From positions 186,001 to 250,000 of the forward strand of contig NZ_BMRY01000007.1 in the NCBI RefSeq assembly GCF_014648875.1: a stretch of DNA of 64,000 nucleotides. Direction: 5' to 3'. Below, piece by piece: positions 16,675 through 24,342 of this stretch. A model generated the notes under the pieces. The model had not been told where the DNA came from, searched no databases, and saw only the letters and a program-made list of their open reading frames with translations. The stretch is from Streptomyces parvus. GTDB taxonomy: Bacteria; Actinomycetota; Actinomycetes; Streptomycetales; Streptomycetaceae. Made by a program: the position numbers and the translations under genes. Each line of letters starts with the position of its first letter. Position 1 is the stretch's first letter.

Positions 16675-17577
16675 ATGATGTACCGCTGTACCCCTTGTGA
16701 CGCCACGATGCACGCCCCGACGGACACGCCGGCTGTGTTGTGCCCGGGGTGTGATGGGTGGGCGGTCCGGGTGGACAAGCCCACCTCACCCGCCCCCGCC
16801 TCGGCTGAGCTCGTGCCGTACTACGCCGCCCCTGACAACGACGTGACCCTGTATGTGGGGGACTGCCGCGAGATCCTGCCCCGTCTCCCCGAGCAGCCCG
16901 TCTCGTGCGTCACCGACCCGCCCTATGGGGAGACCGCCGCCGCGTGGGACCGGTGGCCCACCGGCTGGGTCCAGGCCGTCGCCGAGGCTCTCCCCCCGGC
17001 CGCATCCCTGTGGTGCTTCGGCTCGGCCCGCATGTTCCTGGAGCAGCGCGACGAGTTCGCCGGGTGGCGGTTCGCCCAGGAGGCCCTGTGGGTCAAGCGG
17101 AACGGATCCGGTCCCGGGAGCCGGGACCGTCTCGTCAAGGTCCACGAGTGGGCCTACCACTGGTACCGCGGCGCCTGGGGCGACCTGTACCACGAGTGGG
17201 AGCGCGAGCGGACCACCGCGAACAAGGGCACCGTCCGCAAGGCGTCCCGGTCCGCCGAACACCAGCGCGACGGGCGCGCCACGTCGTGGCAGGACGACGG
17301 TACCCGTCAGCCCCGTTCCGTGTCGTTCCTGATCGAGGCTCCGTCCGTGCGCTACCGCAAGCGCCACCAGGACGAGAAACCTCTGGCCACCGTTGAGCCG
17401 CTGATCCGCGAGTGCACCCCGCCGGGTGGTCTCGTCCTGGACCCGATGGCCGGGAGCGGCACCGTCGCGGAGGCCGCCGTGATGTGCGGCCGCCGGGCGG
17501 TCCTGATCGAGCAGTCCGAGGAGTCGGCGGCCGTGATCGTGCAGCGGCTGCAGCAACTCGCGCTCCCCGCCGCATGA
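16675..17577 (+). CDS. DNA methyltransferase of the DPPY (N6-adenine / N4-cytosine) class
   Basis: 300 aa. A zinc ribbon (CTPC and CPGC, residues 5-28) precedes the catalytic domain: motif IV TDPPYGE (about 79-85) comes before motif I DPMAGSGTVAEA (about 256-267), so beta-class order. It transfers methyl from SAM to an exocyclic amino group of DNA. ATG at 16675 or 16678, after GGAG. It is a second, different DNA methylase in the element and also lacks a restriction partner. Confidence 0.85.
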   Translation: MMYRCTPCDATMHAPTDTPAVLCPGCDGWAVRVDKPTSPAPASAELVPYYAAPDNDVTLYVGDCREILPRLPEQPVSCVTDPPYGETAAAWDRWPTGWVQAVAEALPPAASLWCFGSARMFLEQRDEFAGWRFAQEALWVKRNGSGPGSRDRLVKVHEWAYHWYRGAWGDLYHEWERERTTANKGTVRKASRSAEHQRDGRATSWQDDGTRQPRSVSFLIEAPSVRYRKRHQDEKPLATVEPLIRECTPPGGLVLDPMAGSGTVAEAAVMCGRRAVLIEQSEESAAVIVQRLQQLALPAA

Positions 17578-17587
17578 CCAGCAGTAC

Positions 17588-17616
17588 GCCCGCCCCGGCT
17601 GCTACCCGGGGCGGGC
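17588..17616. terminator. 11-bp intergenic hairpin
   Basis: GCCCGCCCCGG / CCGGGGCGGGC stem around a 7-nt loop directly after the methyltransferase stop. No U-tract. Confidence 0.6.
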
Positions 17617-17654
17617 GCCCACCGCACATCGTACCGACCACCAGGAGGCCCCTG

Positions 17655-18518
17655 ATGCCCGACACCACCCCCGCCGACCGCCCCGCCGACCGCCCCGCCG
17701 ACCTGCTGCGCGCCGCCGCTGACCGTGCCCCTGACCCGGCGTTGGCCGGTCTGCTGACGACGCTGGCCGACGCGTCCGACCACCACACCACCGGGGAGTA
17801 CGGGGCGGTCGCCACCGTGGTGCACCCGGCTCTGGCGGTGGCCCGGCAGCTCCTCGGCACCACCTCCTGCGGTTGCCCGCACCCGGCCGACGAGCACAGC
17901 GTCTACGGGTGCGCCGAGGACTGCGCCTGCGAGTGGATGCCGCCGAAGCGCCCCGCCGCCGCGCCCGCGCCTGCCGACCGGGCCGGAGCCCTCCGTGACC
18001 GGATTGCTGACGCACTCGCTGCCGCCGATGGCTGGGAGTGGGGTCCGGGCCACGACAGTCTCACGAGCAGCGTCATCGGGCGGTACCTCCGCCGCGCCGA
18101 CGCGGTCCTCGCCGCCCTGGCCGCTGACGCTGCCGCCGGGGTGCAGCCGCCCACCACGACCGAGGCGGACACCGCCCTCGCCGCCGCAATCCCCGAATGG
18201 GAAGCCGTCTACGAGCCGGGCAACGTGTCCGACTACCTCATCGGCTACGCCAACACCGAGGCTGCCGCGAAGGGCGCAGCGATCGCCTGGGTCCTGTCCC
18301 AGTCGGACAAGACCGCCGACCGCCTGGAGTGGACCCCCACCCCGCACGGCGACAACTACGACGAGCACTTCGAGCTGAGCGAGCGGCACGACGACGGGGT
18401 CGACACCGGGGTCGGTGTCACCGTCCGCCACCGGCTCCATCCGTACACGGCCGCCGACTTCGCGCCCGAGGTAGACGAGGAGCCCGCTGCCCCTGCCGCG
18501 CCCGAGGAGCCCCAGTGA
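17655..18518 (+). CDS. hypothetical protein, 287 aa
   Basis: ATG after CAGGAGGCCCCTG. The N-terminus (RPADLLRAAADRAPDPALAG) and the repeated LRDRIADALAAADGWEW-type segment are common in Streptomyces plasmid and phage proteins. A Cys/His cluster (CGCPHPADEH...CAEDCACEW, about 75-97) may bind zinc. Acidic Pro-rich C-terminus. Its end runs up against the antisense RHH gene. Confidence 0.7.
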   Translation: MPDTTPADRPADRPADLLRAAADRAPDPALAGLLTTLADASDHHTTGEYGAVATVVHPALAVARQLLGTTSCGCPHPADEHSVYGCAEDCACEWMPPKRPAAAPAPADRAGALRDRIADALAAADGWEWGPGHDSLTSSVIGRYLRRADAVLAALAADAAAGVQPPTTTEADTALAAAIPEWEAVYEPGNVSDYLIGYANTEAAAKGAAIAWVLSQSDKTADRLEWTPTPHGDNYDEHFELSERHDDGVDTGVGVTVRHRLHPYTAADFAPEVDEEPAAPAAPEEPQ

Positions 18519-18520
18519 CC

Positions 18521-18685
18521 TCAGGTCGGATCGTCGTCGAGGCGGTCCGGTGCACCGGAGGATTCAGTGGCACGTCGCACTACGGAGATCAGCCATGAGT
18601 TCAGGGAACGATCGTCGGAGGCGGCGGCAGCCACGGCCTTCTCGTGTACGTCGTCGGGAAGTCGGAGATTCACGTGCTTCGTCAT
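18521..18685 (-). CDS. small ribbon-helix-helix protein divergent to tnpB, 54 aa
   Basis: Translation of the minus strand from the ATG at 18685 begins MTKHVNLRLPDDVHEKAVA and continues DDRSLNSWLISVVRRATE, a textbook Arc/HicB-antitoxin-like ribbon-helix-helix: a beta strand (VNLRLP), helix 1 and helix 2 with SLNSW. The stop is TGA at 18521-18523, meeting the end of the rightward gene. The start codon lies inside one arm of a 14-bp inverted repeat shared with the tnpB start, and a CAGAAT box sits 6 nt upstream of the ATG, so the mRNA may be leaderless. It probably represses itself and tnpB. Confidence 0.72.
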   Translation of the reverse strand: MTKHVNLRLPDDVHEKAVAAAASDDRSLNSWLISVVRRATESSGAPDRLDDDPT

Positions 18686-18733
18686 GGTCCCATTCTGGCA
18701 CTGGTCTCATGTTGGAGCTAGAATGGGACCATG
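18683..18733. promoter_or_regulatory. inverted-repeat operator with divergent leaderless promoters
   Basis: Arms 18683-18696 (CATGGTCCCATTCT) and 18720-18733 (AGAATGGGACCATG) are perfect reverse complements 23 bp apart. Each arm holds the -10 box, six spacer bases GGGACC and the ATG of one gene: TAGAAT for tnpB, CAGAAT for the RHH gene. A protein bound to the arms would block both promoters. Confidence 0.72.
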
Positions 18734-19888
18734 CAGCTTCGGTACAACTTCCGCGTCTACCCGACGTCCGGCCAGCGAGCAGCGCTCGCCCGGACGTTCG
18801 GGTGCGCGCGGGTGGTGTACAACGACGCTCTGCGCATTCGGAAGGATGCGCACGCCGCGAAGATGCCCTTCCCCAGGTCGGGCGAGCTGTCCAAGACACT
18901 CATCACCCAGGCAAAGCGCACCCCCGAACGAGCGTGGCTGGTCAACGCTCCCGTCGGTGTCATGCAGCAAGCCCTGCGCGACCTCGACGCGGCGTACCGG
19001 AACTTCTTCGACTCCATGTCGGGGAAGCGGAAAGGACCCAAGGTTGGCGAGCCCCGCTTCAGGTCGAAGCGGGACAACCGGCAAGTAGCCCGGTACACCA
19101 AGTCGGACTGCTTCCGGGTACTGCCGAACGGGAAGCTTCGTCTGCCGAAGGTCGGCGACGTCTCGGTGCGCTGGTCCAGGCAGTTGCCGTCCACCCCCTC
19201 GTCAGTGACCGTGATCAAGGATGCGGCCGGACGCTACTTCGTCTCGTTCGTTGTCCAGACCAACCCGTCCGAGGTGCTATCGGAAGCGGGCGGCGAGGTG
19301 GGGATCGACCTGGGTCTCACGCACTTCGCGGTCCTCTCCGACGGTCGGAAAGTGGCTGCTCCGAAGCTGTTCCGGCGGGCAGAGAAGCGCCTCCGCAAGG
19401 CGCAGCAGAACCTTTCCCGGAAGGCGAAGGGAAGCAGCAACCGCAAGAAGGCCGTGGTCAAGGTTGCACGGGCGCACGCCCGAACAACGGATGCCCGCCG
19501 GGACTTTCACCACAAGCTGTCGACCGCGATCATCCGCGAGAACCAAGCGGTGCACGTGGAAAACCTTGCAGTGAGCGGCCTCGGACGGACCCGTCTCGCG
19601 AAGTCTGTGCACGACGCCGGATGGTCCACCTTCGTTGGAATGCTGGAGTACAAGGCAACGCGCTACGGCCGCACCTTCGCACGGGTGGACCGGTTCTTTC
19701 CCTCCTCGCAGCTCTGTTCGGCTTGCGGGTTCAAGGACGGCCCGAAGCCCCTCAAGGTCCGGACGTGGACTTGCCTCAACTGTGGGGCTGTGCACGACCG
19801 CGACGTCAACGCCGCACGCAACATCAAGACCGAAGGACGCAAGGTCGCCGCCGGACGGGCGGAGACCGTAAACGCCTGCGGAGGCTGA
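18731..19888 (+). CDS. tnpB: TnpB-type RNA-guided nuclease (IS200/IS605 family)
   Basis: 385 aa, near the usual 370-410. N-terminal wedge (YNFRVYPTSGQRAALARTFG), RuvC catalytic residues D193 (GIDLGLTHFAV), E277 (VENLAVSGL) and D358 (HDRDVNAARN), and a zinc finger CSACG/CLNCG between the last two. All catalytic residues are intact. TnpB cuts dsDNA at sites chosen by a guide RNA made from the 3' end of its own gene and element end. No tnpA is present, so movement would need a transposase in trans. ATG is probably the first base of the transcript. Confidence 0.92.
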   Translation: MQLRYNFRVYPTSGQRAALARTFGCARVVYNDALRIRKDAHAAKMPFPRSGELSKTLITQAKRTPERAWLVNAPVGVMQQALRDLDAAYRNFFDSMSGKRKGPKVGEPRFRSKRDNRQVARYTKSDCFRVLPNGKLRLPKVGDVSVRWSRQLPSTPSSVTVIKDAAGRYFVSFVVQTNPSEVLSEAGGEVGIDLGLTHFAVLSDGRKVAAPKLFRRAEKRLRKAQQNLSRKAKGSSNRKKAVVKVARAHARTTDARRDFHHKLSTAIIRENQAVHVENLAVSGLGRTRLAKSVHDAGWSTFVGMLEYKATRYGRTFARVDRFFPSSQLCSACGFKDGPKPLKVRTWTCLNCGAVHDRDVNAARNIKTEGRKVAAGRAETVNACGG

Positions 19889-20008
19889 GTAACACCTCCG
19901 CTCGCGGAGGCATCGGCCGATGAAACAGGAACCCAGCTCAAGGCGCTCCGCCACAACGAGCGCCAGTGAGGGAATCCCCGCCCCCAAAGGGCTGGGAGGA
20001 CGTCAAAC
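19855..20008 (+). ncRNA. candidate omega/re-RNA overlapping the tnpB 3' end
   Basis: After the coding end ETVNACGG the sequence has a stem (CCTCCG ctcg CGGAGG, 19892-19907), a GCGCTC...GAGCGC pairing around 19949-19971 and GGGAATCCCC then CGCCC...GGGCTGGGAGGACGTCAA, which resembles IS605-family right ends of Streptomyces. The guide would be the bases immediately after the right end near 20008. Boundaries are approximate. Confidence 0.6.
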
Positions 20009-20009
20009 G

Positions 20010-20219
20010 ATGACCACGCCCGAGGCGTTCGGCCACGAGCCCATAGAGGTCGGCGGCGACTGGCCCAACCGGGCCGTCGTATGCGCCCGCTGCCGCTGGA
20101 GCTACCCCCAGATAGGGAACCGGCCCGCGCATCGCCGCTACGTCCCCTGGCCCTGCACCTCCGCCGTCGTGCTCGGCCTCGCGCTGCGCACCACCGCCCC
20201 CGCCCCTGCTGCAGGGTGA
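20010..20219 (+). CDS. hypothetical protein, 69 aa
   Basis: ATG follows GGGAGGACGTCAAACG, which belongs to the right end of the TnpB element. It carries a CARC knuckle and a hydrophobic C-terminal half (SAVVLGLALRTTAPAPAAG). The gene may have lost or gained its 5' part when the element inserted. Confidence 0.55.
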   Translation: MTTPEAFGHEPIEVGGDWPNRAVVCARCRWSYPQIGNRPAHRRYVPWPCTSAVVLGLALRTTAPAPAAG

Positions 20220-20245
20220 TCCCGGCCCACCCAAGGAGACACCGC

Positions 20246-20500
20246 ATGACCCAGCTCGCTGCCGCACTGCACCGTGCCGCCGACCTCGCCGAGACCCACT
20301 GGACGCCGGACCCCAACGGCCCTGGCATCTGCTCCCTGCTCAACCAGGCAGCACCCCGCGACGGAAGCCGCCCCGACGAGACCGACCTCTGGGACGCCGT
20401 CGTCACCCACCTCAACGAGGAGATGACCGTCGCCTGGGAACGGCAGCCCGGAAGGACCCGAGCCGACGTCGCGGCGCTGCTCCGCGCTGCCACCGCCTGA
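20246..20500 (+). CDS. hypothetical protein, 84 aa
   Basis: ATG after CAAGGAGACACCGC. The start LAAALHRAADLAETHW and the WDAVVTHL centre match a recurrent small Streptomyces family of unknown function. Soluble and acidic. Confidence 0.7.
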   Translation: MTQLAAALHRAADLAETHWTPDPNGPGICSLLNQAAPRDGSRPDETDLWDAVVTHLNEEMTVAWERQPGRTRADVAALLRAATA

Positions 20501-20512
20501 CTGCCCCTGCTG

Positions 20513-20540
20513 TGTGGCCGCCCCACCACAGGCGGCCACA
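20513..20540. terminator. 10-bp intergenic hairpin
   Basis: TGTGGCCGCC / GGCGGCCACA perfect stem with an 8-nt loop just after the previous stop. Confidence 0.55.
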
Positions 20541-20562
20541 CCCGAACCCCGGAAGGACCACC

Positions 20563-20718
20563 ATGCCCCGACGCCCCGCCCGCTACCGGTCCATCTACGT
20601 CAACGGCTGCCCCGTCTGGGAGTGCGGCAGGTGCGGTGACCGCCAACCCCCGGGCACCCGCGAAGCCGACCTGCGCCGCCACGAGAACGCGTGCGGCCAG
20701 AGCGAGGAGGCCCGATGA
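20563..20718 (+). CDS. small zinc-finger protein, 51 aa
   Basis: ATG after GGAAGGACCACC. CGRCGD with a later HENAC gives a C2HC-like zinc site; the N-terminus is basic (PRRPARYR). Overlaps the next ATG by 4 bp. Confidence 0.6.
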   Translation: MPRRPARYRSIYVNGCPVWECGRCGDRQPPGTREADLRRHENACGQSEEAR

Positions 20719-21029
20719 GTATCTACGCGTCCATCCCCGGCATCGACCCCGAGGCCCCCTGCGGCCCGCCGTGGATCTACCAGGGGTCACACATCCTCCC
20801 CGATGAGGAAGACCCCCGTGGTGGCGAGATCGGCCTCGCCCTGATCCCCAGCCACATCACCCGCGACGGGCGTGACGACCAGCCCGACGACATGAAGCCG
20901 TGGCCCTGGCTGCGCATCCACATCACCATGACCGGCGACCCGACCGCGATCATCAACCCGGCCCAGGCCCGGCGCCTGGCCGCACAACTCATCGACTGGG
21001 CAGACCAAGCAGACCAGGAGACCCGGTGA
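20715..21029 (+). CDS. hypothetical protein, 104 aa
   Basis: ATG after GAGGAGGCCCG. The ending AIINPAQARRLAAQLIDWAD is a recurrent motif of small actinophage/Streptomyces proteins of unknown function. Soluble, acidic. Confidence 0.7.
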   Translation: MSIYASIPGIDPEAPCGPPWIYQGSHILPDEEDPRGGEIGLALIPSHITRDGRDDQPDDMKPWPWLRIHITMTGDPTAIINPAQARRLAAQLIDWADQADQETR

Positions 21030-21502
21030 CCACCCAGCCCGAGCGTCTCCACCACCTCCTCGACCGGGCCCGGCGCGGCGTCATCCTCCCCGCCGAAGGC
21101 GAACAGCTGGCAGGGATCGTCGGCGAGATGGAGGCCGACCTGCACAGCTACGAGGAGGTGGTGGTCGGCGACCTCAACGAGGCCAACACCGGGCTCCAGC
21201 GGCAGGCTGCCCGCGCCGAGGCCACCGTGGCCCGTGTCCGGCAGGCCGTCGACGCCGGGCCGGTCGGGCCCTGCTGCGCCCACCTCATCCACGCCGCACT
21301 CAACCCGCCGACTGGCCTCACCGCCGAAGAGCGGGAAGCCGCCGACGCCTACGCCGCCAAGCTCAACACCCCACCCAGCGCGGCCACCCTCGCGGCCATC
21401 GCGGAACGCATAGCCGACGGCACCGCACCCCGCCGGAAGGTACGGCGGCGGGCCGCCATTGATAGCCCCAGTGATACGGCGCAACAGCACGAGGCCACGT
21501 GA
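21026..21502 (+). CDS. coiled-coil hypothetical protein, 158 aa
   Basis: GTG in a GTGA overlap. Helical throughout, with a CCAHL motif around residue 88 and a basic C-terminus (RRKVRRRAAI). Typical of Streptomyces phage proteins of unknown role. Confidence 0.65.
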   Translation: MTTQPERLHHLLDRARRGVILPAEGEQLAGIVGEMEADLHSYEEVVVGDLNEANTGLQRQAARAEATVARVRQAVDAGPVGPCCAHLIHAALNPPTGLTAEEREAADAYAAKLNTPPSAATLAAIAERIADGTAPRRKVRRRAAIDSPSDTAQQHEAT

Positions 21503-21636
21503 ACGGCCGACCGCCCTGCGCCTACGGGCACCCCTGCCTCTACGACGACGAGGCAGGGGCCTGCCCCTGCGAAGACCCGCCACCGCCGCCCGTCGATCGG
21601 GACACCGAAACCGTCCCCGTCGGCGACTACCTCTGA
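21499..21636 (+). CDS. tiny Cys-rich protein, 45 aa
   Basis: Too short for usual callers, but the GTG overlaps the previous TGA and a gene follows. CAYGHPC and CPC form a possible metal site; the C-terminus is acidic. Confidence 0.45.
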   Translation: MNGRPPCAYGHPCLYDDEAGACPCEDPPPPPVDRDTETVPVGDYL

Positions 21637-21651
21637 CCGAAGGAGCCCCGC

Positions 21652-21816
21652 ATGATCCGCCAACTCACCGTCCTCCTCACCCCGGAGACGTCCCGCCTGC
21701 TGCGCCTGTACCGCGGCCAGTCGCCGGCCACCGTCCTGGCTCGGGCGGTGCGGCTACTCGCGACCGCCGACGGGCACCTCGACGCGGCAGGCAACGTCAA
21801 GCCGAGGCGGCCATGA
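21652..21816 (+). CDS. small RHH-like protein, 54 aa
   Basis: ATG after AAGGAGCCCCGC. MIRQLTVLLTPETSRLLRLY followed by ATVLARAVRLL has the strand-helix-helix pattern of ribbon-helix-helix proteins. A possible small DNA-binding regulator. Confidence 0.55.
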   Translation: MIRQLTVLLTPETSRLLRLYRGQSPATVLARAVRLLATADGHLDAAGNVKPRRP

Positions 21817-22145
21817 ACGCCCTGTCACCGCGGCAGCGAACCATCCTCTGGCACCGAGCCCAAGGTCTCACCGGCCCGCAGATCGCCCACACCATGCACC
21901 TTGCGGTAGCCACGATCAGCTACCACGAACGGATCATCTGCCACACCCTGCGGGCCACGAACATCACCCACGCCGTCCACCTCGGCCACCTTCAGCACCT
22001 CATCGGTAGCCGGCCCGACTGCGGTGACCGGGCCGCCTACCTCCGGCACCTCCGCCGCGACGAGCGTGCCTGCGCGGCCTGCAAAGCCGCCAACGCCGAA
22101 CACGCCGTCGCCCAACGCGCCGGCCGACTGAAAGAGGCAGCATGA
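21813..22145 (+). CDS. LuxR-type HTH protein with Cys pair, 110 aa
   Basis: LSPRQRTILWHRAQGLTGPQ followed by IAHTMHLAVATISYHERII is the GerE/LuxR DNA-binding helix-turn-helix; a C-terminal CAAC knuckle follows. No receiver or ligand domain, so a short stand-alone regulator. Coupled to both neighbours by 4-bp overlaps. Confidence 0.72.
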   Translation: MNALSPRQRTILWHRAQGLTGPQIAHTMHLAVATISYHERIICHTLRATNITHAVHLGHLQHLIGSRPDCGDRAAYLRHLRRDERACAACKAANAEHAVAQRAGRLKEAA

Positions 22146-22654
22146 CCGACACGATCACCGCCCCGTGGAGCAGCGAACAGGTCGCCGCCCTCGAACAGTT
22201 CCAGACCGCCAGCGGCATGCACCCGTTCACCTGCGGCGCCGACCAGCACACCCAGTCGCCGAGCCTGGTTCCGTCCCACTCTGGGTGGTACTGCCCTGAC
22301 CCGGCCTGCGACTACCGGCAGGACTGGGCGCACGCGTTCATGGTCGACCCGGCTGCCTGGCCGAGACCGTTCGGGGACCGGCATGGGCCGACACCGGAAG
22401 AGGTTCGGGGCATCAAGACCCTCGGGCCATTCCCGGTCTCGGCAGACACCCTCGCAGACGTTCAAGCCCGGCAGGCGTGGGAAGCCCAGGCCGTCGCCGA
22501 CCATGCGGCCATGACCCGCCGCCGCGCCCTGGCGTTCAACGCCGTCCAACCCGTCCTCGCCAAGCACGACCGGCACCTGCCGCTCAGCGTTCGCCAAGAG
22601 ATCGCCGACGCTGTGCTCGCGGCCATCGACAATGACGCCGAGGCGACCGCATGA
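22142..22654 (+). CDS. hypothetical protein, 170 aa
   Basis: Residues 25-55 have a CGADQHT...CPDPACDYRQ zinc-like arrangement, found in several Streptomyces phage/plasmid proteins. The last 60 residues are helical. Family function unknown. Confidence 0.7.
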   Translation: MTDTITAPWSSEQVAALEQFQTASGMHPFTCGADQHTQSPSLVPSHSGWYCPDPACDYRQDWAHAFMVDPAAWPRPFGDRHGPTPEEVRGIKTLGPFPVSADTLADVQARQAWEAQAVADHAAMTRRRALAFNAVQPVLAKHDRHLPLSVRQEIADAVLAAIDNDAEATA

Positions 22655-22854
22655 TCCCCCGTCTTGCTGGCCGTCTCGCCACGGCCCTCACCCGGTTCGC
22701 GCACCGGCACGGCACCCACCATTACCTGTCCACGGGCTGCCTGCACGGGGAGCACGGGTACTGCCAGGGGAAGACCGGGAAGGCCGGGGCAAAGAAGCCG
22801 GCGGCTTGCAAATTCTGTGGGGCCAGCTGCCAGTGCCGCTGCCACCACAACTGA
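22651..22854 (+). CDS. small Cys/His-rich protein, 67 aa
   Basis: Contains CLHGEHGYC and CKFCGASCQCRCHHN, a dense Cys/His C-terminus suited to binding metal. The CxHxxxxYCQ pattern recurs in Streptomyces phage proteins. Last gene of the rightward block. Confidence 0.65.
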   Translation: MIPRLAGRLATALTRFAHRHGTHHYLSTGCLHGEHGYCQGKTGKAGAKKPAACKFCGASCQCRCHHN

Positions 22855-22867
22855 CCCCGGACACGCC

Positions 22868-22900
22868 GCGGCCCCCACCCAGACGGGTAGGGGCCGCTTT
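22868..22900 (+). terminator. intrinsic-like terminator at a convergent junction
   Basis: GCGGCCCC and ACCC pair with GGGT and GGGGCCGC across a short loop, followed by TTTG on the plus strand. It lies between convergent genes ending at 22854 and 22912. Confidence 0.75.
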
Positions 22901-22911
22901 GTCGTGCTGGG

Positions 22912-23625
22912 TTAGCCGCCCTGGGGTCCCGCGAACCGACCGCCGTCACGGGCCGCGCCATGCCGCCCTCGGCCCGGCCGGGCAGCGTGCTTCGCCTGCA
23001 CCTCGTCAGCCGAGTACTGGGACTCTCCGCGCCGGCCCGGCTCCCGGCCCTGCGACTCGATACCCCACCGCGACAGCTGCTTGCGGGCGCTGCCGTTCGC
23101 GGACGGGCCAGTGAAGCCCAGGAACTTCGCGACCATGCTCACCGTCCACAGCTCCACAGGGCGGCCGTAGCCGAGCAGCTCCAGCTCGGGAATGTCCTGC
23201 ACCCGTGCCGCGGTCCGGGCGGCGGGCAGCCACTCGTTGACTCGATGCCAGGCAGCCGATGAACCGCCACCGAGCGGCCCGGACGACGACAGCAGCCCCT
23301 TCAGCTCGGCCAGTGCCGCACTGTCGCCCCCATCAGCCACCAGCCGCATGAGAGGACGAGCGATGCGGATGGCGTAGTGCCCCACGGCCTCGGTCTCATC
23401 CAGGTCGTCCGCGTTCAGCGTCAGCTGAACCAGCGGCTGGTGCAAGACCGCGCCGGGTGCGAACACGGAAGCCACCGCATCACCGCGGCGGGGCCGGCGC
23501 GTCGCCTCACACCACCACTGGGCAGCCACGTCAACACCGTGGTGCTCAGGGCCGTAGTTGGCGGAGAAGGAACTCTCGACGAGGACGGGCACGTCGACCG
23601 GGACGGGGGGCAACTGTACGGGCAT
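22912..23625 (-). CDS. hypothetical DNA-binding-like protein, 237 aa
   Basis: Reads leftward from an ATG preceded by GAGAGGCC. Residues 165-215 (VSMVAKFLGFTGPSANGSAR, then KQLSRWGI) look like an HTH/MerR-type unit, and the C-terminus is Arg/Gly-rich. The N-terminal half is unknown. It is the distal gene of a two-gene leftward operon under a palindromic operator. Confidence 0.65.
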   Translation of the reverse strand: MPVQLPPVPVDVPVLVESSFSANYGPEHHGVDVAAQWWCEATRRPRRGDAVASVFAPGAVLHQPLVQLTLNADDLDETEAVGHYAIRIARPLMRLVADGGDSAALAELKGLLSSSGPLGGGSSAAWHRVNEWLPAARTAARVQDIPELELLGYGRPVELWTVSMVAKFLGFTGPSANGSARKQLSRWGIESQGREPGRRGESQYSADEVQAKHAARPGRGRHGAARDGGRFAGPQGG

Positions 23626-23652
23626 GATCGGGCCTCTCGGATCGCAAACTGG

Positions 23653-24186
23653 TTACTTGGCGAGCTGGTCGCGGAGCTGCTCGGCGAGGTCGAGGACGGT
23701 TTCGACCGGCAGGTCGCGGGTTCCGGCGTAGCTGGTGGAGATGCGCCCGTTGTCGCGGGAGTAGACCCCGTTGGAACCGAAGTCGCCCTCCAGGTTGGAC
23801 AGGGCGATGGAGGCGTTCATGAGGACGGTAAGGGTGTGGAGGCGGTCGCCGAGGTCGGTGATGGAGTCGATGCGGTCGGCGAGGAGCGGGGCCAGGCCGC
23901 GGATGACGGTGATGGTCTCGTCGCCGCGCTGCCGGGTGCGGACCTTCGGGGTGATCGTGGCGCCGGCGTGGGGGCCTGCGGTGATGGCGTAGGTGGCGGT
24001 GAGGTCGATCATGTTGACCTGCTTCCGGGTGCGGCGGTTGCCGATGGCGATGCGGCGGGCGAGGGAGGCGGCGTCGATGATCCAGCGGCCGGCGGTCTTG
24101 GTGGCGGCGATGATGCCGCGGCGGGCCCAGGTGCGGATGGTGGCGGGGGTGACGTGGGCCTGGAGTGCGGCGGCGGTGGTGTTCAT
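23653..24186 (-). CDS. MerR/excisionase-type HTH regulator, 177 aa
   Basis: Starts at the ATG preceded by GAGGGAGACCCG (the open frame begins 39 bases earlier without an RBS). Residues 5-40 (LQAHVTPATIRTWARRGIIA, then GRWIIDAASLARRI) are a classical excisionase/MerR winged HTH with the RTWxRRG...R turn. The C-terminal 100 residues are unknown. A near-perfect palindrome lies 26 bp upstream, so autoregulation is likely. Confidence 0.75.
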   Translation of the reverse strand: MNTTAAALQAHVTPATIRTWARRGIIAATKTAGRWIIDAASLARRIAIGNRRTRKQVNMIDLTATYAITAGPHAGATITPKVRTRQRGDETITVIRGLAPLLADRIDSITDLGDRLHTLTVLMNASIALSNLEGDFGSNGVYSRDNGRISTSYAGTRDLPVETVLDLAEQLRDQLAK

Positions 24187-24211
24187 CGGGTCTCCCTCGG
24201 TGGCGATGACT

Positions 24212-24240
24212 CCATAATGCCTCACGGTGAGGCGTTATGG
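24212..24240. promoter_or_regulatory. 29-bp palindromic operator in a divergent gap
   Basis: Left arm CCATAATGCCTCAC and right arm GTGAGGCGTTATGG match with one mismatch around a central G. CATAAT in the left arm is a fair -10 for a rightward transcript and CATAAC for a leftward one. Likely bound by the leftward HTH protein. Confidence 0.65.
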
Positions 24241-24342
24241 GAAGGGGTGTCACCCAGAAGAGTGAGAACCCATCAGAAACCCCAGCTCACAGCCACCAAC
24301 CTGCCAAGCTCACCACGCCCACACCACAACCAGGAGAACCCC

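Larger units (their letters stand above)
18697..20008 (+). mobile_element. tnpA-less IS605-type (TnpB) element, ends approximate
   Basis: Contains only tnpB and the right-end hairpin. The left end cannot be fixed; it lies near or within the palindromic promoter region. The right end is set by the IS605-like GGGAGGACGTCAA segment, which now seems to provide the GGGAGGA ribosome-binding site of the next gene. Confidence 0.55.

Noticed and set aside
18564..18899. 111-codon leftward frame over the tnpB start
   Set aside because: Different frame from the RHH gene, composition is that of a shadow, and it would cover the palindromic promoter region.
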